Source: Corythucha ciliata
Taxonomy: Eukaryota > Arthropoda > Insecta > Hemiptera > Tingidae
Direction: 5' to 3'
NCBI GenBank assembly: GCA_038030265.1
Contig: CM075943.1
Coordinates: 18,786,001 to 18,850,000 of the forward strand
Length of the DNA stretch: 64,000 bases
Shown here: positions 33,730 through 45,989 of the stretch, piece by piece
Layout: every line of letters begins with the position of its first letter
Position numbering within the stretch: position 1 is the first letter of the stretch
Made by a program: the position numbers and the translations under genes
Notes under the pieces: model-generated
The model's input: the letters and a program-made list of their open reading frames with translations, nothing else
Database searches by the model: none
Told to the model about the DNA's origin: nothing

Positions 33730-35110
33730 CCTCCTCCTTGCGGGTAAAAAGGGGCCTCAACGTCTGAGCAGAGACCTACCTTACTTCAAAGAGAAGTGTA
33801 GGAATGAGCCGTGCAAAGGTTATTCGTTATGCCTAAAACAATGTTTTTACTTCCGAGCTACCGAGTACAATTACGTCATTCACGGATTACAATGTAAACT
33901 AATACGTGGTTTGGGGCCCTACAATTAAAATCTCCCAAAAAAATGAATGATGAAGGCAGAACGGGTTGTTAAAAATATTTTGCATAACACCCTACAATCA
34001 GTTCAGTAGTTTGATGTTTCGATCTCGAAATTCGCTTCAGCATGCCACTGATATTTTGGAGGAAAAAATGAGATAAAAAGAAAACAAAAAAACAAGCTCT
34101 CCCCCCCCCCCCACTGAATTTATTGAAACGAAATGTCTGGGACGAACCCCAGACGACGGATAAATCCTTGGAAATCATCTTCTGGGCCACCCTTCTCCCC
34201 GCCACAACCCCACCGGTTCAAAGTCTCGTAAAAGTCGTTATTTCACCTCCGTTCCGAATAGCAGAAGCCCGAACAAACCCCCTCCGTTCCATCCAAGGTG
34301 ATGGAGGGGTGGGGGGAGGTAAATTAGCCGCTTGACCTCCAAGGCAATCTTGATGCGTTCCACAAAATCAGCGTGGAGGTAAAATGTGCCGGAGTCTGAG
34401 TTTAAGGGGCTTCACGGGGGCTTGGTGGGAGGAGGGGGGTGAGGGAGAAAGAAAAAAAAAGACAGGGACTTTTCGCCCCTGATTTTGTTAATGCGTGGGT
34501 TTCCTGCGTCTGACAGACAAGGGCCTGGCATCTCCTTTGGGAAATAAGGAAACATCGATTTGGCTTTAATTTTACATAATTTGCCGTGAATTATACAACA
34601 AAATTGATCTTATGCAGCGATTTCTCTTTCGAGATGAGTACAATAATGTTGTTAATTTTAGATTAAGAATTAGCTGGGACTATAAGTCATATAAAACTGC
34701 AGTAAAATTCTATTTCTAAACGTTATTTTCTGTTCAAGTCGAGTAATGTAATCCAGCGATAACAAGTCAGTTTATTGCGGTCAGCTTTATTGTAATTGAA
34801 TCCTTGTCAAAGATTGGTGATATCTCATGGGTAAAGTAATCAGATGGGATTGTGTGTAAAAGCGGGGCGCTTGGATGGTTACCATGTGCGGATGGGAGGG
34901 GGAGGGGGTCCTCGGAAAACGTGGAGTGAGATAGGCCAAGATCGGGCTCTGCCCCTCCGTTCACCCTAATACTGTGTTGGACGCACGGCCTGTATCAATG
35001 ACGCGTAGGCGTCATAGCAGTTGAAGAAAGAACCCGGATGATACTCGCTAACCAGGTCATAAACTGCCGAGATAGCCAGCACACAAACCAATTGCAAGGC
35101 CAGTAATAAG
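33730..35110. other. No supported gene
   Basis: Unique sequence; poly-C and poly-G tracts at 34100 and 34440. No exon is supported. Confidence 0.4.
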
Positions 35111-35117
35111 GAAATTT

Positions 35118-35253
35118 ATGGCGTTTTCCATTCACATAAAATTCTGCTCTAGAGCCGAGCATTTTCATCCGTATCTCCCGTTACCATATTTAGAAAGACG
35201 GGTGGAAATGCTCGGCTTCAGAGCGGAATTTTATGCATATGGAAAATGCTATA
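35118..35253. mobile_element. Palindromic MITE, GCGTTTTCC family
   Basis: Left GGCGTTTTCCATTCACATAA pairs with right TTATGCATATGGAAAATGCT; the inner arms hold GAGCATTTTCATCCGTAT and its complement. Nearly the whole 136 bp folds back. No coding. Confidence 0.9.
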
Positions 35254-35439
35254 AGTTTCAGAAATCGAGTGTCCACAAAAAAACTAATTTCTCGTAAGAA
35301 ATATCACCACCCGGCCTGTCATCGGCACCCACTGCAAAAACGCCAACGTCACGCGGCCAGGGATCGTAACGAAGAATTTTCTATGGAAGGGCAAGTCCCC
35401 CCCCCCCCACAGCCATCACCGCTCGATTCTTTGTTACCG

Positions 35440-35586
35440 CGAAAACGAAATCTAACGCATAAAATTCCGCTATGAAGCCGAGCATTTCCGCCCGTCTTCT
35501 CTGAATTATATCATATGGTAGGTAACGGAGAAGAGGTGGAAATGCACGGCTCCAAAGCGGAATTTTACGCAAATGGAAAACGCCAT
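35440..35586. mobile_element. Palindromic MITE, GCGTTTTCC family
   Basis: The right arm is well kept (AGCGGAATTTTACGCAAATG then GAAAACGCCATA); the left outer arm is altered (AAAACGAAATCTAACGC). Confidence 0.8.
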
Positions 35587-35690
35587 ATAATTCATTCGTC
35601 GTTGTGCGGAATTTCCTGAAGATTTAAATGAGCCCTTGAAGTCCAGGATTGGTGCAGAAATACGGTGGTAATTTCCGTAACGCGGAGTAG

Positions 35691-35745
35691 GCGAGGTATG
35701 ATTGGAGGGGGGTCGAGGAAACACATGTGCAACTCCCCCTTAAGC
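35691..35745 (+). repeat. Dispersed repeat R2, copy 2
   Basis: Matches 4281-4335, including GGGGTCGAGGAAACACA. It lies between two palindromic MITEs. Confidence 0.75.
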
Positions 35746-35785
35746 AGTGCAAAATAGAGTCTAGAGAACAAAGGGGTTGAAATAA

Positions 35786-35929
35786 AAGCGTTCCCCATTT
35801 CCACAAAATTCTGCATTTGGGCAGTTCATTTCCGCCCGTCTTCACTGAATTAAATCATATGTTAGTGGAGAAGACGGGTGGAAATGAATAGCCCCGTTGC
35901 AGAATTTTGTGCAAATGGGGAACGCTATA
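35786..35929. mobile_element. Palindromic MITE, GCGTTTTCC family
   Basis: AGCGTTCCCCATTTCCACAA pairs with TTGTGCAAATGGGGAACGCT; central CCCGTCTTCACTGAATT and its complement. Confidence 0.9.
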
Positions 35930-35934
35930 AATAT

Positions 35935-36770
35935 TCATCACCAAACTGACGTCATATTTAATTTTAGAAGGTTCTAATACCCCTAAATACCGAATTTAGG
36001 TGCAATCCGATGAAAATCTAAAAATCATCCCCTAAGAAAAGAAGTCACAGTGACAAAGGGATTGAAAAGAATTTTCATCCTCAAACTGACGTCACATTTA
36101 ATTTTAGAAGGTTCTAAAACCCCTAAATAACGAATTTAAGTAGATTCTGATGAACATCTAAAAACCATCCCCTAATTCGGAGGGGGGAAGGGGGTTGAAA
36201 AAAATGTTTACCCCTTAACTGACGTCACATTAAATTTTAGAAGGCTCTAAAACACCTAAATACCGAATTTGAGTAGATCCTGATGAAAATCTAAAAATCA
36301 TCCCCTAAAGCAGTGTCTAAAAATCATCCTGCAGTGGGGGGGGGGGGGGTGAAAAAATGTTCATTCCCAAACTGACGTCATATTTGATTTTATAAGGTTC
36401 TATAACCCCTAAATACCGAATTTGAGTAGATTCTGATGAAAACCTAAAAATCAATTTCTGAGTCACGGGGGAGGAGGGGGTTGAAAAAAATGTTCACCCC
36501 CAAACTGACGTCATATTCTTTTTTCTAATGTCAAACAACCTCTAAATACCAAATTTGAGTGCATTCCGATGAAAATTGAAACATCATCCTCTAAGGCGTA
36601 CTATAAGCAGTCACGGGGGGAGGGGGGTTGAAAAAAATTTTCACCCCCCAACTGACGTCATATTCTTTTTTCTCATGTCGAACAACCTCTAAATACCAAA
36701 TTTGAGTGGAATCTGAAAATATGAAAAAATCAACTCTCGTCGCCAGGCAGGAAATTTAAGAATTTTCGCG
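35935..36770 (+). repeat. Six-copy tandem repeat of about 140 bp with TGACGTCA boxes
   Basis: CTGACGTCA starts at 35946, 36086, 36219, 36372, 36505 and 36652 (steps 140, 133, 153, 133, 147). Each unit also has CCCCTAAATACCGAATTTGAG, given here as CCCTAAATACCGAATTT, then GATGAAAATCTAAAAATCAT and a G-rich end. The perfect TGACGTCA palindrome, a CREB/ATF-type site, is kept in all six although neighbouring bases vary. Confidence 0.9.
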
Positions 36771-36884
36771 GGGGGGGGGCCCTATCGAGAAAAATTAAAT
36801 TGGCCAAACGGACCCCATTTTCGTTTTTAGATTATTGAGAAACCCTTATAAACGGAATTTCAAGTGATTCTGATTTGAACAGAC

Positions 36885-37245
36885 AACGCTAATTTTCAGT
36901 TCAAATTAGCGTTTTCTTAAGTTTAGCCCCGCTAATTACTGATTTTTTCAATTTTAGCCGCGAATTAGTGATTTTCTTCATTAGTTTGCATCCACGAATA
37001 AATCGCGAATAAAATAAAATAAAAATTTTTCTCAATTTTGGTCTGAAAATTGCATCGCGAGACCACGAATCAGCACTTTTTCGCAGTTGCAGGTTTTTTG
37101 TCGTGTCAGCAAGTTGAAAATTGCCGATCAGCACTTTAATGGGCTTAAGGACGAAACTGAAGATACGGTTATTTTTGGGTAACCACGAATTTTCCTCAAG
37201 GTAGCGCGAATTTTCTCAATTTGAGTCACCAGAATAGCGCTTTCT
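36885..37245 (+). repeat. Minisatellite family A, array A4
   Basis: A short array whose right half aligns unit by unit with 12480-12670 of array A2 (GAATCAG-CTTTTTCGCAGTT, then CGAATTTTCCTCAAG), so the two are copies of the same parental element. Confidence 0.8.
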
Positions 37246-37480
37246 TTGCTGATATCACTTGCAAAGTTAATATTCTCCAGATTGATCGGATAGACTGTCG
37301 TAGAAAGGAGCCAAATCACTGTCCAACCGTCCGACCTTTTCACATACCTACATCCATGGATAACCTAAAAATCCTCATTTTTCCGTATTTAAGCTTTTCG
37401 GGGGCTCCGTCCGACAGGGGGCCCGGGGCGGTCCACCGGTCCACTACTGGCCGGACCCGCCCGCATTTGTCAATTGAATT
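37246..37480 (+). repeat. Tail shared with the outer hAT-like element
   Basis: Matches 14315-14558: GTAGAAAGGAGCCAAATC, CCTAAAAATCCTCATTTTTC, TTTAAGCTTTTCGGGGG and GGGGCCCGGGGCGGTCC in the same order. The terminal bases are altered here. A weaker copy lies at 45990-46345. Confidence 0.8.
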
Positions 37481-37499
37481 TTGTTTGAGGTACTCATAA

Positions 37500-38480
37500 A
37501 GAGGGTCTCACTAAAGTCGAAACACTTGAACCAAAATTACTCAACATCGCGACTCAAAGCCCGGGGCCTTTGAAAAAACTGACCAGAAATTAATATCGGA
37601 CAAACCTGAGCATTTCATTTGGATTTCACACTGTGAATGCAAAAATTGAAACGGGTTCTAGATCAGACCAGCCCATTCTCCCTTTGATTCCCGCGGACGG
37701 CGGCGCGGCGGGCACGCGCAATCAACAGTCCCATATTATGAAGTCCAGATTCGGGCGTTTTTGGTCACTTCACGGCCCGATTTCAAAGTCCGCACACGAC
37801 GGGAGGTCTACATTTGTCAATTGAGCATTGCCTGAGGGACTCATGAACCACCGCGTACTGCTCGAATCCTACTTTGAAAAAAATTGCCCTAATAATCAGA
37901 ATCACCTAACTAAACCCCTGCGGGCGATTCTGGCAAAACTAGCCAAAACCACGAACCGCGAATTTAGCGAAATCATGTCTATCTCGGGATTTCTCGTCAA
38001 GCTAAAATCTGCAAATCTCTGAAAGCGCGCGAAAAAAAAACAGGGACCGAATCGGCGTTTTCGTAGCTTTATGGATTTAAATAATCAGAAGAAAAGGATG
38101 GGGCAAGGGGAGAGGGACAACGTACACCTTATAATGTTAAGGAATTTCGACTCAGTTCTAATTGCGCTACAATACCGTTTTCCCCTCTACTACGAGACCA
38201 CTAGAAATTCCTCCTTGGGGATTTAAGAGACCGCACGCTTTCACGATGCATATAATTCGAAAGTTAAAAATTCGTTGTTCTAGATATCAGAAGATCAGTT
38301 TTTGAAACTAAACAACAAGCCGGTTTTTCACACATGACGCATTGTTGCTTAATCGTCTTACAAATCACCTAATAATTGGCACTTTCGGTGTTCTTTAATA
38401 CATTACAAAAAGCATTCCTGAGCCAGGAGGGGGCGTAAATGACCTGCCAAAAACTAAATGAGTAGACTAACGTTTCACAA
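37500..38480. other. No supported gene
   Basis: A phrase CATTTGTCAATTGA followed by ...TGAGG-ACTCAT is present at about 37467 and again at about 37811, hinting at an old duplication with a period of about 344 bp. No exon is supported. Confidence 0.4.
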
Positions 38481-38482
38481 CT

Positions 38483-38628
38483 TATAGCGTTTTCCATTTG
38501 CACAAAAAACGGCGGTGGAACAATTCATTTTCACCCGTCCTCTCTGTATTAAATCATATGTTAACGGAGAAGATAGGTGGAAATGAACTACTCCAGAGAA
38601 TAATTTTATTCAAATGGAAAACGCTATA
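38483..38628. mobile_element. Palindromic MITE, GCGTTTTCC family
   Basis: TATAGCGTTTTCCATTTG pairs with CAAATGGAAAACGCTATA exactly, so the full 18-base ends are intact. The centre has CCGTCCTCTCTGTATTAAAT. Confidence 0.9.
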
Positions 38629-38639
38629 CAATTTATTGA

Positions 38640-41600
38640 TTTAAATTCTACACAACCACCGGTTAAAGCGGTCGGGTCAGCTAAAGCGACCGTACAGTTT
38701 TTTTGGCCAAGATTCTGGTCCGGGGAAGATTTTTCCAGCCATTCAGAGAGGGCGCAAGGAAATTTTCACTCGGGGCCCGATTTGTGAGTGCAAATGGGAA
38801 ACTATTGAGCTGATAATCATAATCGGCTGAAGAAAGAAAAAATAATGCCCGCCTCCACGACCTACTCATTTCGCGGCGGTCTTCTCTGCTTCCCGAAAGC
38901 CTTTAATTCTGTGACCTCAGCTGTGAGCAATTGGCCGTCCTGTGTGCGTGTCCTCAATTGACACTGATGGGGTATTCCACTCACGCACTCTCACACACTG
39001 ACATAATACGATCCCTTTCGTCACCCCGCCCCTCCCCACTTCACCTCTTCGTCATACGCCCACGGTTGACATACAAATAATGCTCTCCTCCTCAACTACC
39101 ATCAATCTTTGGCGGGGTTTCGTGAATAACTGTAAGCTGAAAGTGCCATAAAAATCATAATCTTGATAGCCTTTAGTTGTTTTTTTTTCGGGGGCGCACA
39201 TTAATCATAATTTTGGGGCGCATGTTTTCAGCCCGGTTAATATCCTCTTTCATGTTTCATGACCTTCCGTCTCGTTGTCCCGTCTGCTTCACTTCCTTCC
39301 TTTTTCTATACGACAGATACACTACATGATATTGTATAGTTGAATTCCCATAAAAAGCGCTCAAAAAAAAAGTAATAATAAAATAAGTTTCTCGGACACT
39401 TGGAGAGGAGAGTGGACGAACTTTACACACCCCACTACCCGTCACCACTACAGGGGTAAGTTCTTCAAAAACGCGAAAAAGGATAAAGTTCCTCGCACGC
39501 AATGTAAGTAAATTTTATCTTCAGGGTAGGTCTCGTGGAGCCCTTCAAAAACCCTTTCATTTCATCTTCCCCCGACTGACGCTACTGTTAATGGAGTCAC
39601 GTCACGCTAACTTTCCCCGCCCAACCACACCTGCACCACTTTTTTTTGCGCTTTAAAAAAAACGCTATTAAATCTATTAGGTAAATGTTTAAGTCTGGGA
39701 GCTCGCGTGTGGGGATCGAAACGGTCGTGAAGTGAAGGGACTAAAAGAAGATCAACACTGCAAATTGGATCAAATACATATATAGGGAGAACCCTTCTCC
39801 CCTCATCAATTATAAATCAATTTTAACCGCATCCTATATAGCTGTTAGCACAAAAGGGTTTAGCAGGGATCGTGAGCCTGAAGATGCATCAGCTACCCTT
39901 TTTACTTCCATGTTTTTTTTGTCCTTTTTTGTGATCAAAAACAGAACAAGACGCAGGAAAGGGGACTGTTGGACCATTTTACCCCCCTAAACAAAACTTA
40001 ATGGGTTCAGTACTGGTTGGAAGGGGGGGTGGTAAGCGCTACTGAGAGAGGCCTTCAAGAAGCCAAGTCAGAGGTGCTCGTTAGAATTCGTAATTCGGCT
40101 TTAAATACATTGTGAAGCCTGCCTATACATTGAAATACGAATACGAAATGGGGAAATGACTTGTGCGCGTGATATACATCTTTTAATGCGCCCACACGTT
40201 CGTACTTCATGATTAAATCGAAAGGTTATCTTCCGAGCCACTTCTTTGCGGACCTTAGCGTTTTCTCGAGGATTACGTAAAACAATCGTCAAGAAATTCT
40301 TCAATTTTTGTATCGTTTGCCATTTTGCCAAACGTCCATCCAATAAAAGAGAAGGGAAAAGGAGGTGGAAAAGAGGGTAAGTGTGACCAACCCTAGAAAC
40401 AAGGGAGGGAAAAATAGGGAAGTAGGGTTCGACAATTCCTTTATCTCCCATCATTTATTTGCGATGTGACTCACTCCACCCCCCCCACCCACACTGTCCC
40501 TGCTTTACAAATTAAACTGACAATTGAGCCAACTGTATTTGACCAAGTTTGAAATACAAGAAGTTCTAAAGGAAAAGGGTCCGCGAGCCGCTAAAAATAT
40601 AATTAGTCAAAGTTTATATAAGCTTGTGAAATCTGGCACGCTTCCCTTTTTTTCTCTCTCTCTCGCTATCCTATTTAAACAACTCTATACGCACAAAACT
40701 CCTCTTCTTTTTTTTCCAAAAAGAGCCTGCTAAATTCATTTTAGCGTCACAGTGTTACAGGTAATTTTCGATCGTTGCGCTTAATAGAGAACCGTATCGC
40801 GTATCGAATTGAAGTCTTTTTAAAGAATAGAACCCCTCCCCCATTACCCCTTCCTTGCCGTCACAAAAGTAACAAAGTAAAAGATGTTGTGAGAGGACGG
40901 ATGTCTTAACAAACAACTGGCGAAGGTCTGAGGAAAAAAGTCTTTCATTTTTTTTTTTCAATCATTCTAAATATGGAAATAAAGAAATGTCTCGGTCCTG
41001 TCTGCTCTTCCTCACAACCTCGACGATTAGGTCGTGGTTGACCACAATTTTTGGACAAGTCAGGGTGGGTATTAACTAAAATTAGCGACTGTCTGGAAAG
41101 CTCTTCCAAGGTCACCCTGTCTGCCTTGTGTCAGCCAATCAGACAAGCCGGTATTTAATCTCGAACTCACCCTCCCCCCCAACACCCCTCTCATCACTCC
41201 AAAAAAGCTTAACCCAATGGGTCCGCCGACCGAGGAGGACGCGCGCCGTTGGTGCATTCCTCTCTTCAGCCAAAGTGGAAGACCCCTTTTTTTCGAAACC
41301 CCACCCCTTCCCCGCCACTCAGGCTACAATACCACACCAACGTTTCTTCGCCGTCGTATTACAACTGCACGGTGCCCCCCCCCCCTCTCACAGGGATTTC
41401 AGGTTCGAGTTTGACAGTGAAACAAACTTGTGTGGCGAGGGAGTGTTTTAAGACGGACGAAGTGAAGGGGGGAGGGAGACATTGGGATAGTGGAAAAAAT
41501 CAGAAGTAGCGAATCAATTAGAAATAATGCTCTCGAGATACAGATAGCCTTCATTTCTACTTTTCATGTCGTCCCCGGTTCCTAAAAATCATTTCAAATT

Positions 41601-42065
41601 CTAAACCACCCCCCCCCTCGCCACTCCTTCTTTTTCCCTTCGAAAACACAGTGAAAAAATGCAAGATTCTCTCACGGGAAAAAAGGAACTTCAGGTGTGA
41701 AAAAAGAAGACATCCCCCTCAACTATCTACTCAACGCTCTTCAGAATATACATTACACCCCTAAGAAAAAGTAATTGGGGCGCTCTAAAAAACAGTTTTT
41801 GTACAAAAAAAAAAATCCTAGAAAGAATCCCCTTACCCCCACCCATCATAACGGTTAGGGGCGGTGGATAATAAAATGAGTGTTCAGGTCAATGGGTCTT
41901 AGGAGGAGTTCAAAGTGCACTGAGGAAGAGCGCCTCCACCCCCCCCCCTATCTTGCTTTTTTTGCACGGAATCGAGAAAAAAAAAAACACACCCTCCTGG
42001 CTTGAACCGTTAGGTGATGCCCCTTTTTTTTACCCTCACGTTTGGAACAAAAAAAAAAGAAGCAA
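38640..42065. other. No firmly supported gene
   Basis: Unique sequence. A plus-strand splice-like 50-mer (39453-39502) and an ATG-started minus frame near 40310 are listed among rejected items. Confidence 0.4.
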
Positions 42066-42071
42066 ACTTAC

Positions 42072-42107
42072 CCCTCTGAGAGCTTCGTTTCTGCTATGAA
42101 ATCCTTC
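42072..42107 (-). CDS. Candidate 36-nt mini-exon
   Basis: Excellent splice signals on the minus strand: GCTTTTTTTATTCTCCTG then TTTCAG, 36 nt, then GTAAGT (complement 42066-42071). Two frames are open; the one compatible with the next candidate exon gives KDFIAETKLSE. Being a multiple of three it could be an optional exon. No homology is recognised; signals this good arise by chance a few times in 128 kb of strand. Confidence 0.35.
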
Positions 42108-42514
42108 CTGAAACAGGAGAATAAAAAAAGCAACGTTAATGATAATTCAAGGATTTACTGTGGCGTGGGTGGAGGATTCCTCTTAATTTTATATGTACAT
42201 GGCTAAGTAGGTAACCCGGAAAAAAAATAAAAAAAATACAAAGATAGAGCCGTGCCCGTCGAGACTGTTAGGTAATGAGTGGACTGTCGGTGGCGGAGGG
42301 GAGGTCTATGTTCATTTAGCGGAGAAAGAGATAGAGAAGAGAGGAAAAAACTAGAAACACAAAGGGAGGTTGATTGATGAGAGAAGGCAAAGCTCCTCCA
42401 GGGTTTTTTTTTCTTTTCTTTTCTTATTTTCTATCCACGTGTGTGTGTGTTCGGTTGAGTTTCTAGTGGAAGAGAAGAAGATCGACCCATGGACCGCATT
42501 GGGAAAGAAGACTG

Positions 42515-43200
42515 AGTTTTAAAGCAGGGCAAAGAGATTTTCTGAGGCTTCAGCCTATAGAGCCAGAAGTAACTAAAGAGGAACATTAATCTCAATAAGT
42601 ATATCAAATTGGCAACATTATTCTCAGGTGATTTCCAAACTTGATCGCTACAAACATGTCAGGGAGTTAGTTGCCTGAGGCGTCTTAATAGACGCCGTAA
42701 TTGGCTGTGGAACCCACCAGAAAGCAATGTCGAAGAAGTAGTGCCGAAAGAAGAAGGCTGCCAACTCATCGCCGCCGGGTGAAAACCAAGCAAAAATGTT
42801 TCGATTTGAGTCGGACGCCGGTGTACGAGTCCCTCGCGGACAGTGTTCAACTGACAAATGCAGCCGACCCCGGACAACCAAAGTGCCCGAAAATGAGCGT
42901 CTAGTTTTGTCACGTTGGTTCAGGGTCGTCGATTTTCTCAACTCCATCAGAGTGGCCATATTGAGGTGCGTCAAGGCTATGAGTTTTAAAGCAGGGCAAA
43001 GAGATTCTAGCGCCATCGATTGGACGCCCGACAAATTGGCTGTCTTGCCCTAATCCATCCAAGAAGTGGGCGATTTTCAGGACTATTATTTCAAAAGTGT
43101 TTCGATTTGTGCCGGACACTGTTTATAAATCCTTCGACATCAGCGTTCATCACTGAAAAATGCAGCCAACCTCCGTCTTCAGTAGGCCAGGTCTACTAGT
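42515..43200 (+). repeat. Degenerate internal duplication
   Basis: TGAGTTTTAAAGCAGGGCAA and the following AGAGATT occur at about 42516 and 42979. A second pair, TGTTTCGATTTG-G-CGGAC...AATGCAGCC, occurs at about 42795 and 43100. The order suggests an old tandem duplication; no coding function was recognised in frames across it. Confidence 0.5.
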
Positions 43201-43289
43201 ACTGCGTTCATCATGGTGGCGGGCAGTGGTGCAACTGTGCGACGGGAATACAATCATGTGACATGCGCGGCACTCTGTTGATGCCAACC

Positions 43290-43580
43290 TGCGAATGAGC
43301 GATTTTGATCCATTTTATACACAAATTAGCACTTTACACAATTTCATCTGCCGGGAGTTGTCGGATTTTAAAATTTCATCCGCGAATTATAGCGTTTTTC
43401 TCAATTTCAGTCATGAATTAGCGGTTTTTCTCAATCCACAAAGTTGCCTCCGGAAATCACAAAAATACGTTAATTTTAGCCCCAGCGATTTTCCCCAATT
43501 TTAGCCTTTTCCGAATTTTATCCGCGAAGTAGCGTTTTTTTTTTCAATTTTTGCGAATTGGCGTTTTTCTCAATAGTATA
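43290..43580 (+). repeat. Minisatellite family A, array A5
   Basis: GCGAATTAGCG-TTTTTCTCAATTT units. It is followed by family B at 44010, as A and B also co-occur in the element at 5863-8301. Confidence 0.85.
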
Positions 43581-43584
43581 CGTA

Positions 43585-43760
43585 GACCGGGAGCCCACGG
43601 TATGAAAAATTTGGGTAATTTGATCGTGTCTGCGCAGGACGTTGTTTATGGTCTAGGAGATGACACTTCTGATATGGCCAGACATTTTCTCCGTGGGATA
43701 GCGGCTCACAACAGAGCTATAGCTGTTGGCAAACACACCTTTGGGGTGCTTGACAACGGC
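43585..43760 (+). repeat. Foldback-module fragment
   Basis: Starts GACCGGGAGCCCACGGTATG, then GATCGTGTCTG...GGCCAGACATTTTCTCC (43627-43684, a 58-bp shortened module), then GTGGGATAGCGGCTCACAA. It aligns inverted with 54170-54335 and with the module flanks at 1700-2100. Confidence 0.75.
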
Positions 43761-44009
43761 TGGCGAGTGTAAAAATGGGTTCTTTCGCAAACAATAAATT
43801 GGAAAACCACCATCGCCATCCAATTTCGAATGAAGCCCTGGCTACTATAGTATAAGACTAGAAATTTGACATTATTTAAAGCTCGCTAATGGCATGGTGG
43901 GGGCTTGAGAAATTGTGAGCTAAGCTCTACTAAAACTTGTTTGACAGTATGGGATTAATCCCATACAACAAATAGACAACCCGCCACACACAAAATATCA
44001 ACAAAAATG

Positions 44010-45600
44010 AAATTGTTTGACAGTCTTCGCTGCCTGAAAATAGCTAAATTAGCAATTCCCACCGTGAAAAGTGCTAGGCTAACTATACTCGCGCCCCATA
44101 ATGACAAAACTGACGATTCACGTCTTGAAGTAGCTAAACTAACTATGTGTGCCCTAAAAATAGTCAAACTGACTTCACGTGCCCCAAAAATGGTTAAACC
44201 AACGATTCGTGCAGCCCTGAAAATTTCTGAAAGATAGTGATTCCCGTCAAGAAAATAGCTGAATCAACCATTCGCGTCCCAAACTGATTCGCGCACTGGT
44301 TTGGCAGACTATTTGCACTCTTAAAGCGGCTAAACTAACTATTCGCGCCCAGGAAAAGCCTAAAGAGACGATTCCTATCGTGTGAATTGCAAAATCAACC
44401 AATCCAAACTGATGGTTCTCGCCTTGACTTGACAATTTGCGCCCTAAAATGGCAAAACGGACGATTCAATAGCCGAACTGGTGATGCCCACTCTAAATAT
44501 GCCCAAACTGACAATTGTCTCCATGAAAATGCCTGAACAGGAGAACATGTGGCTCCTGCTCTAAAAATGGCGAAATCGACCATTCACACACAGAAAATGC
44601 CCAAACAAACCGTTCTCGCCTCTTGGCTTGACGTACTTTTCACTCACGCCTTATAAAGGGCAAAGCTGACTCTATGCGCCCTAGAAATAGCCAAACTGGG
44701 AGTTCAAGCCGTAAAATCGGCAAAACTGACTGCCATCAGGTTTTAAGCCAGAATACAGACATGTTTTCTAATAAAAGTTAAACTGGCAATTGCGCCTTGA
44801 AAATACCCAAACCGACGACGCCTTTCCTGAAAATGGCCAAACCATTCGCACCTAGGAAGTGGCTAAATTTGCAATTCCCGCTCTAAAAATGGCAAAACCC
44901 TAAAATGGCAAAACTGACGATTCGTGCGGTGAAAATATCACACTAACTATTCTCGCCCTAGAAATGTTCAGCAGCGCCGTAAAAAGGCCTAACTGGCTAT
45001 TCACGCCCTAAAACTGACAAAAAATATTCTATGTATACATAATTGTGGCCTATAAATAGTTAAGCCGCCTTCACATGCAAGATTTAATGCACGTGCTTTG
45101 TAATCGGAGCGCTCTGATTGGTTGAAGTCCACAGCTCAGCTTTTTAAAGCTTGCATGTGAAGGCGCCTTTAAACTGACGAATCGCGCTTTCAAAGGCCTA
45201 ACCAGATGATTCCTGTTCTGAAAATCACAAAACTACAATTCTGCCAATCTGAGCCTTCATGGCTTGGAAATGTCTAGATTGACGATTCGTGCCCTAAAAT
45301 TAACAAAAATGGCTATACATGCCCTATAAATGGCATACTTGTACTGGCCATTCCCACCCTAAAAATGGCATAATCGTACTGGCAATTCACGCTTCAAGTT
45401 CTAAAAATGGCCAAACTGGTCATTTGCGCTTTATGGCGTCTGCAGCTGGTAGTGATGGCGATTCTCGTCAACAAAATCGCTCTCTGCAACAAAAAAATGG
45501 GTAATTTGGCGATGACGTTACGCACAGGGGTAAAAGTCCGTAATCTGACTTGCTGCACCGCGAAAAAATGGCCAAACTGGCTATTCGCGCCCTAAAAAAA
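44010..45600 (+). repeat. Minisatellite family B, array B2
   Basis: About 50 units of CTAAAAATGGCCAAACTGAC-GATTCGCGCC. Interrupted by a MITE at 45059-45172. Confidence 0.9.
45059..45172. mobile_element. MITE inserted in array B2
   Basis: Ends TTAAGCCGCCTTCACATGCA and TGCATGTGAAGGCGCCTTTAA (first 20 considered) are nearly perfect complements. The element is 114 bp with a unique centre. Confidence 0.85.
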
Positions 45601-45699
45601 CTTGCGCACGTTTCTCGGGGATGGTGGCCCCTTAATTGATAGCCCTGAAGTACGAATGTGTCGAATTTTTTGCAGACCCAGTGAACACCTCGGCATGAT

Positions 45700-45941
45700 G
45701 GTCAGGCGGTACCCAAGTGACGACAGTGGGTGAGGGTATTTTAATGCGTGGGTCCCCGCCTATGTCTCAGGGACACTTGAACCCCTTGAATACCTACTTG
45801 CGTATCTTGAAAGAAAAGACCCCTCTTTTCTTTATTTTTTAAAATTATTGTATGCATAGGTACATATGTAAATATTGTATGTACCTATAATTTTGTAATT
45901 TTGAAAACCCCTCTCAAGAAAAAGTCCTGGGCACGCCACTG
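45700..45941. mobile_element. hAT-like right terminus beside array B2
   Basis: The stretch ends AAGTCCTGGGCACGCCACTG, the complement of a CAGTGGCGTGCCCAGG terminus. A left CAGTGGTGCAACTG at about 43217 is a possible partner, but the 8-mers outside do not match. Confidence 0.5.
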
Positions 45942-45989
45942 ATCCCTGGGGTTTTCGTTTTCGGCACGGGGAAATCAGATAATCGAAAA

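Noticed and set aside
39453..39502. 50-nt plus-strand stretch between CACTACAG and GTAAGTAA
   Set aside because: Splice-like, and one frame is open (GKFFKNAKKDKVPRTQ), but there is no other plus-strand exon and the acceptor is weak.
40250..40330. Minus-strand ATG opening MANDTKIEEFLDDC
   Set aside because: The frame closes after 16 codons at a poor donor, and the overlapping frame is equally open; not enough evidence.
43217..45941. Whole 43.2-45.9 kb block as one hAT-like element
   Set aside because: The right end is good, but the proposed left end (CAGTGGTGCAACTG) is weak and the outside 8-mers do not match.
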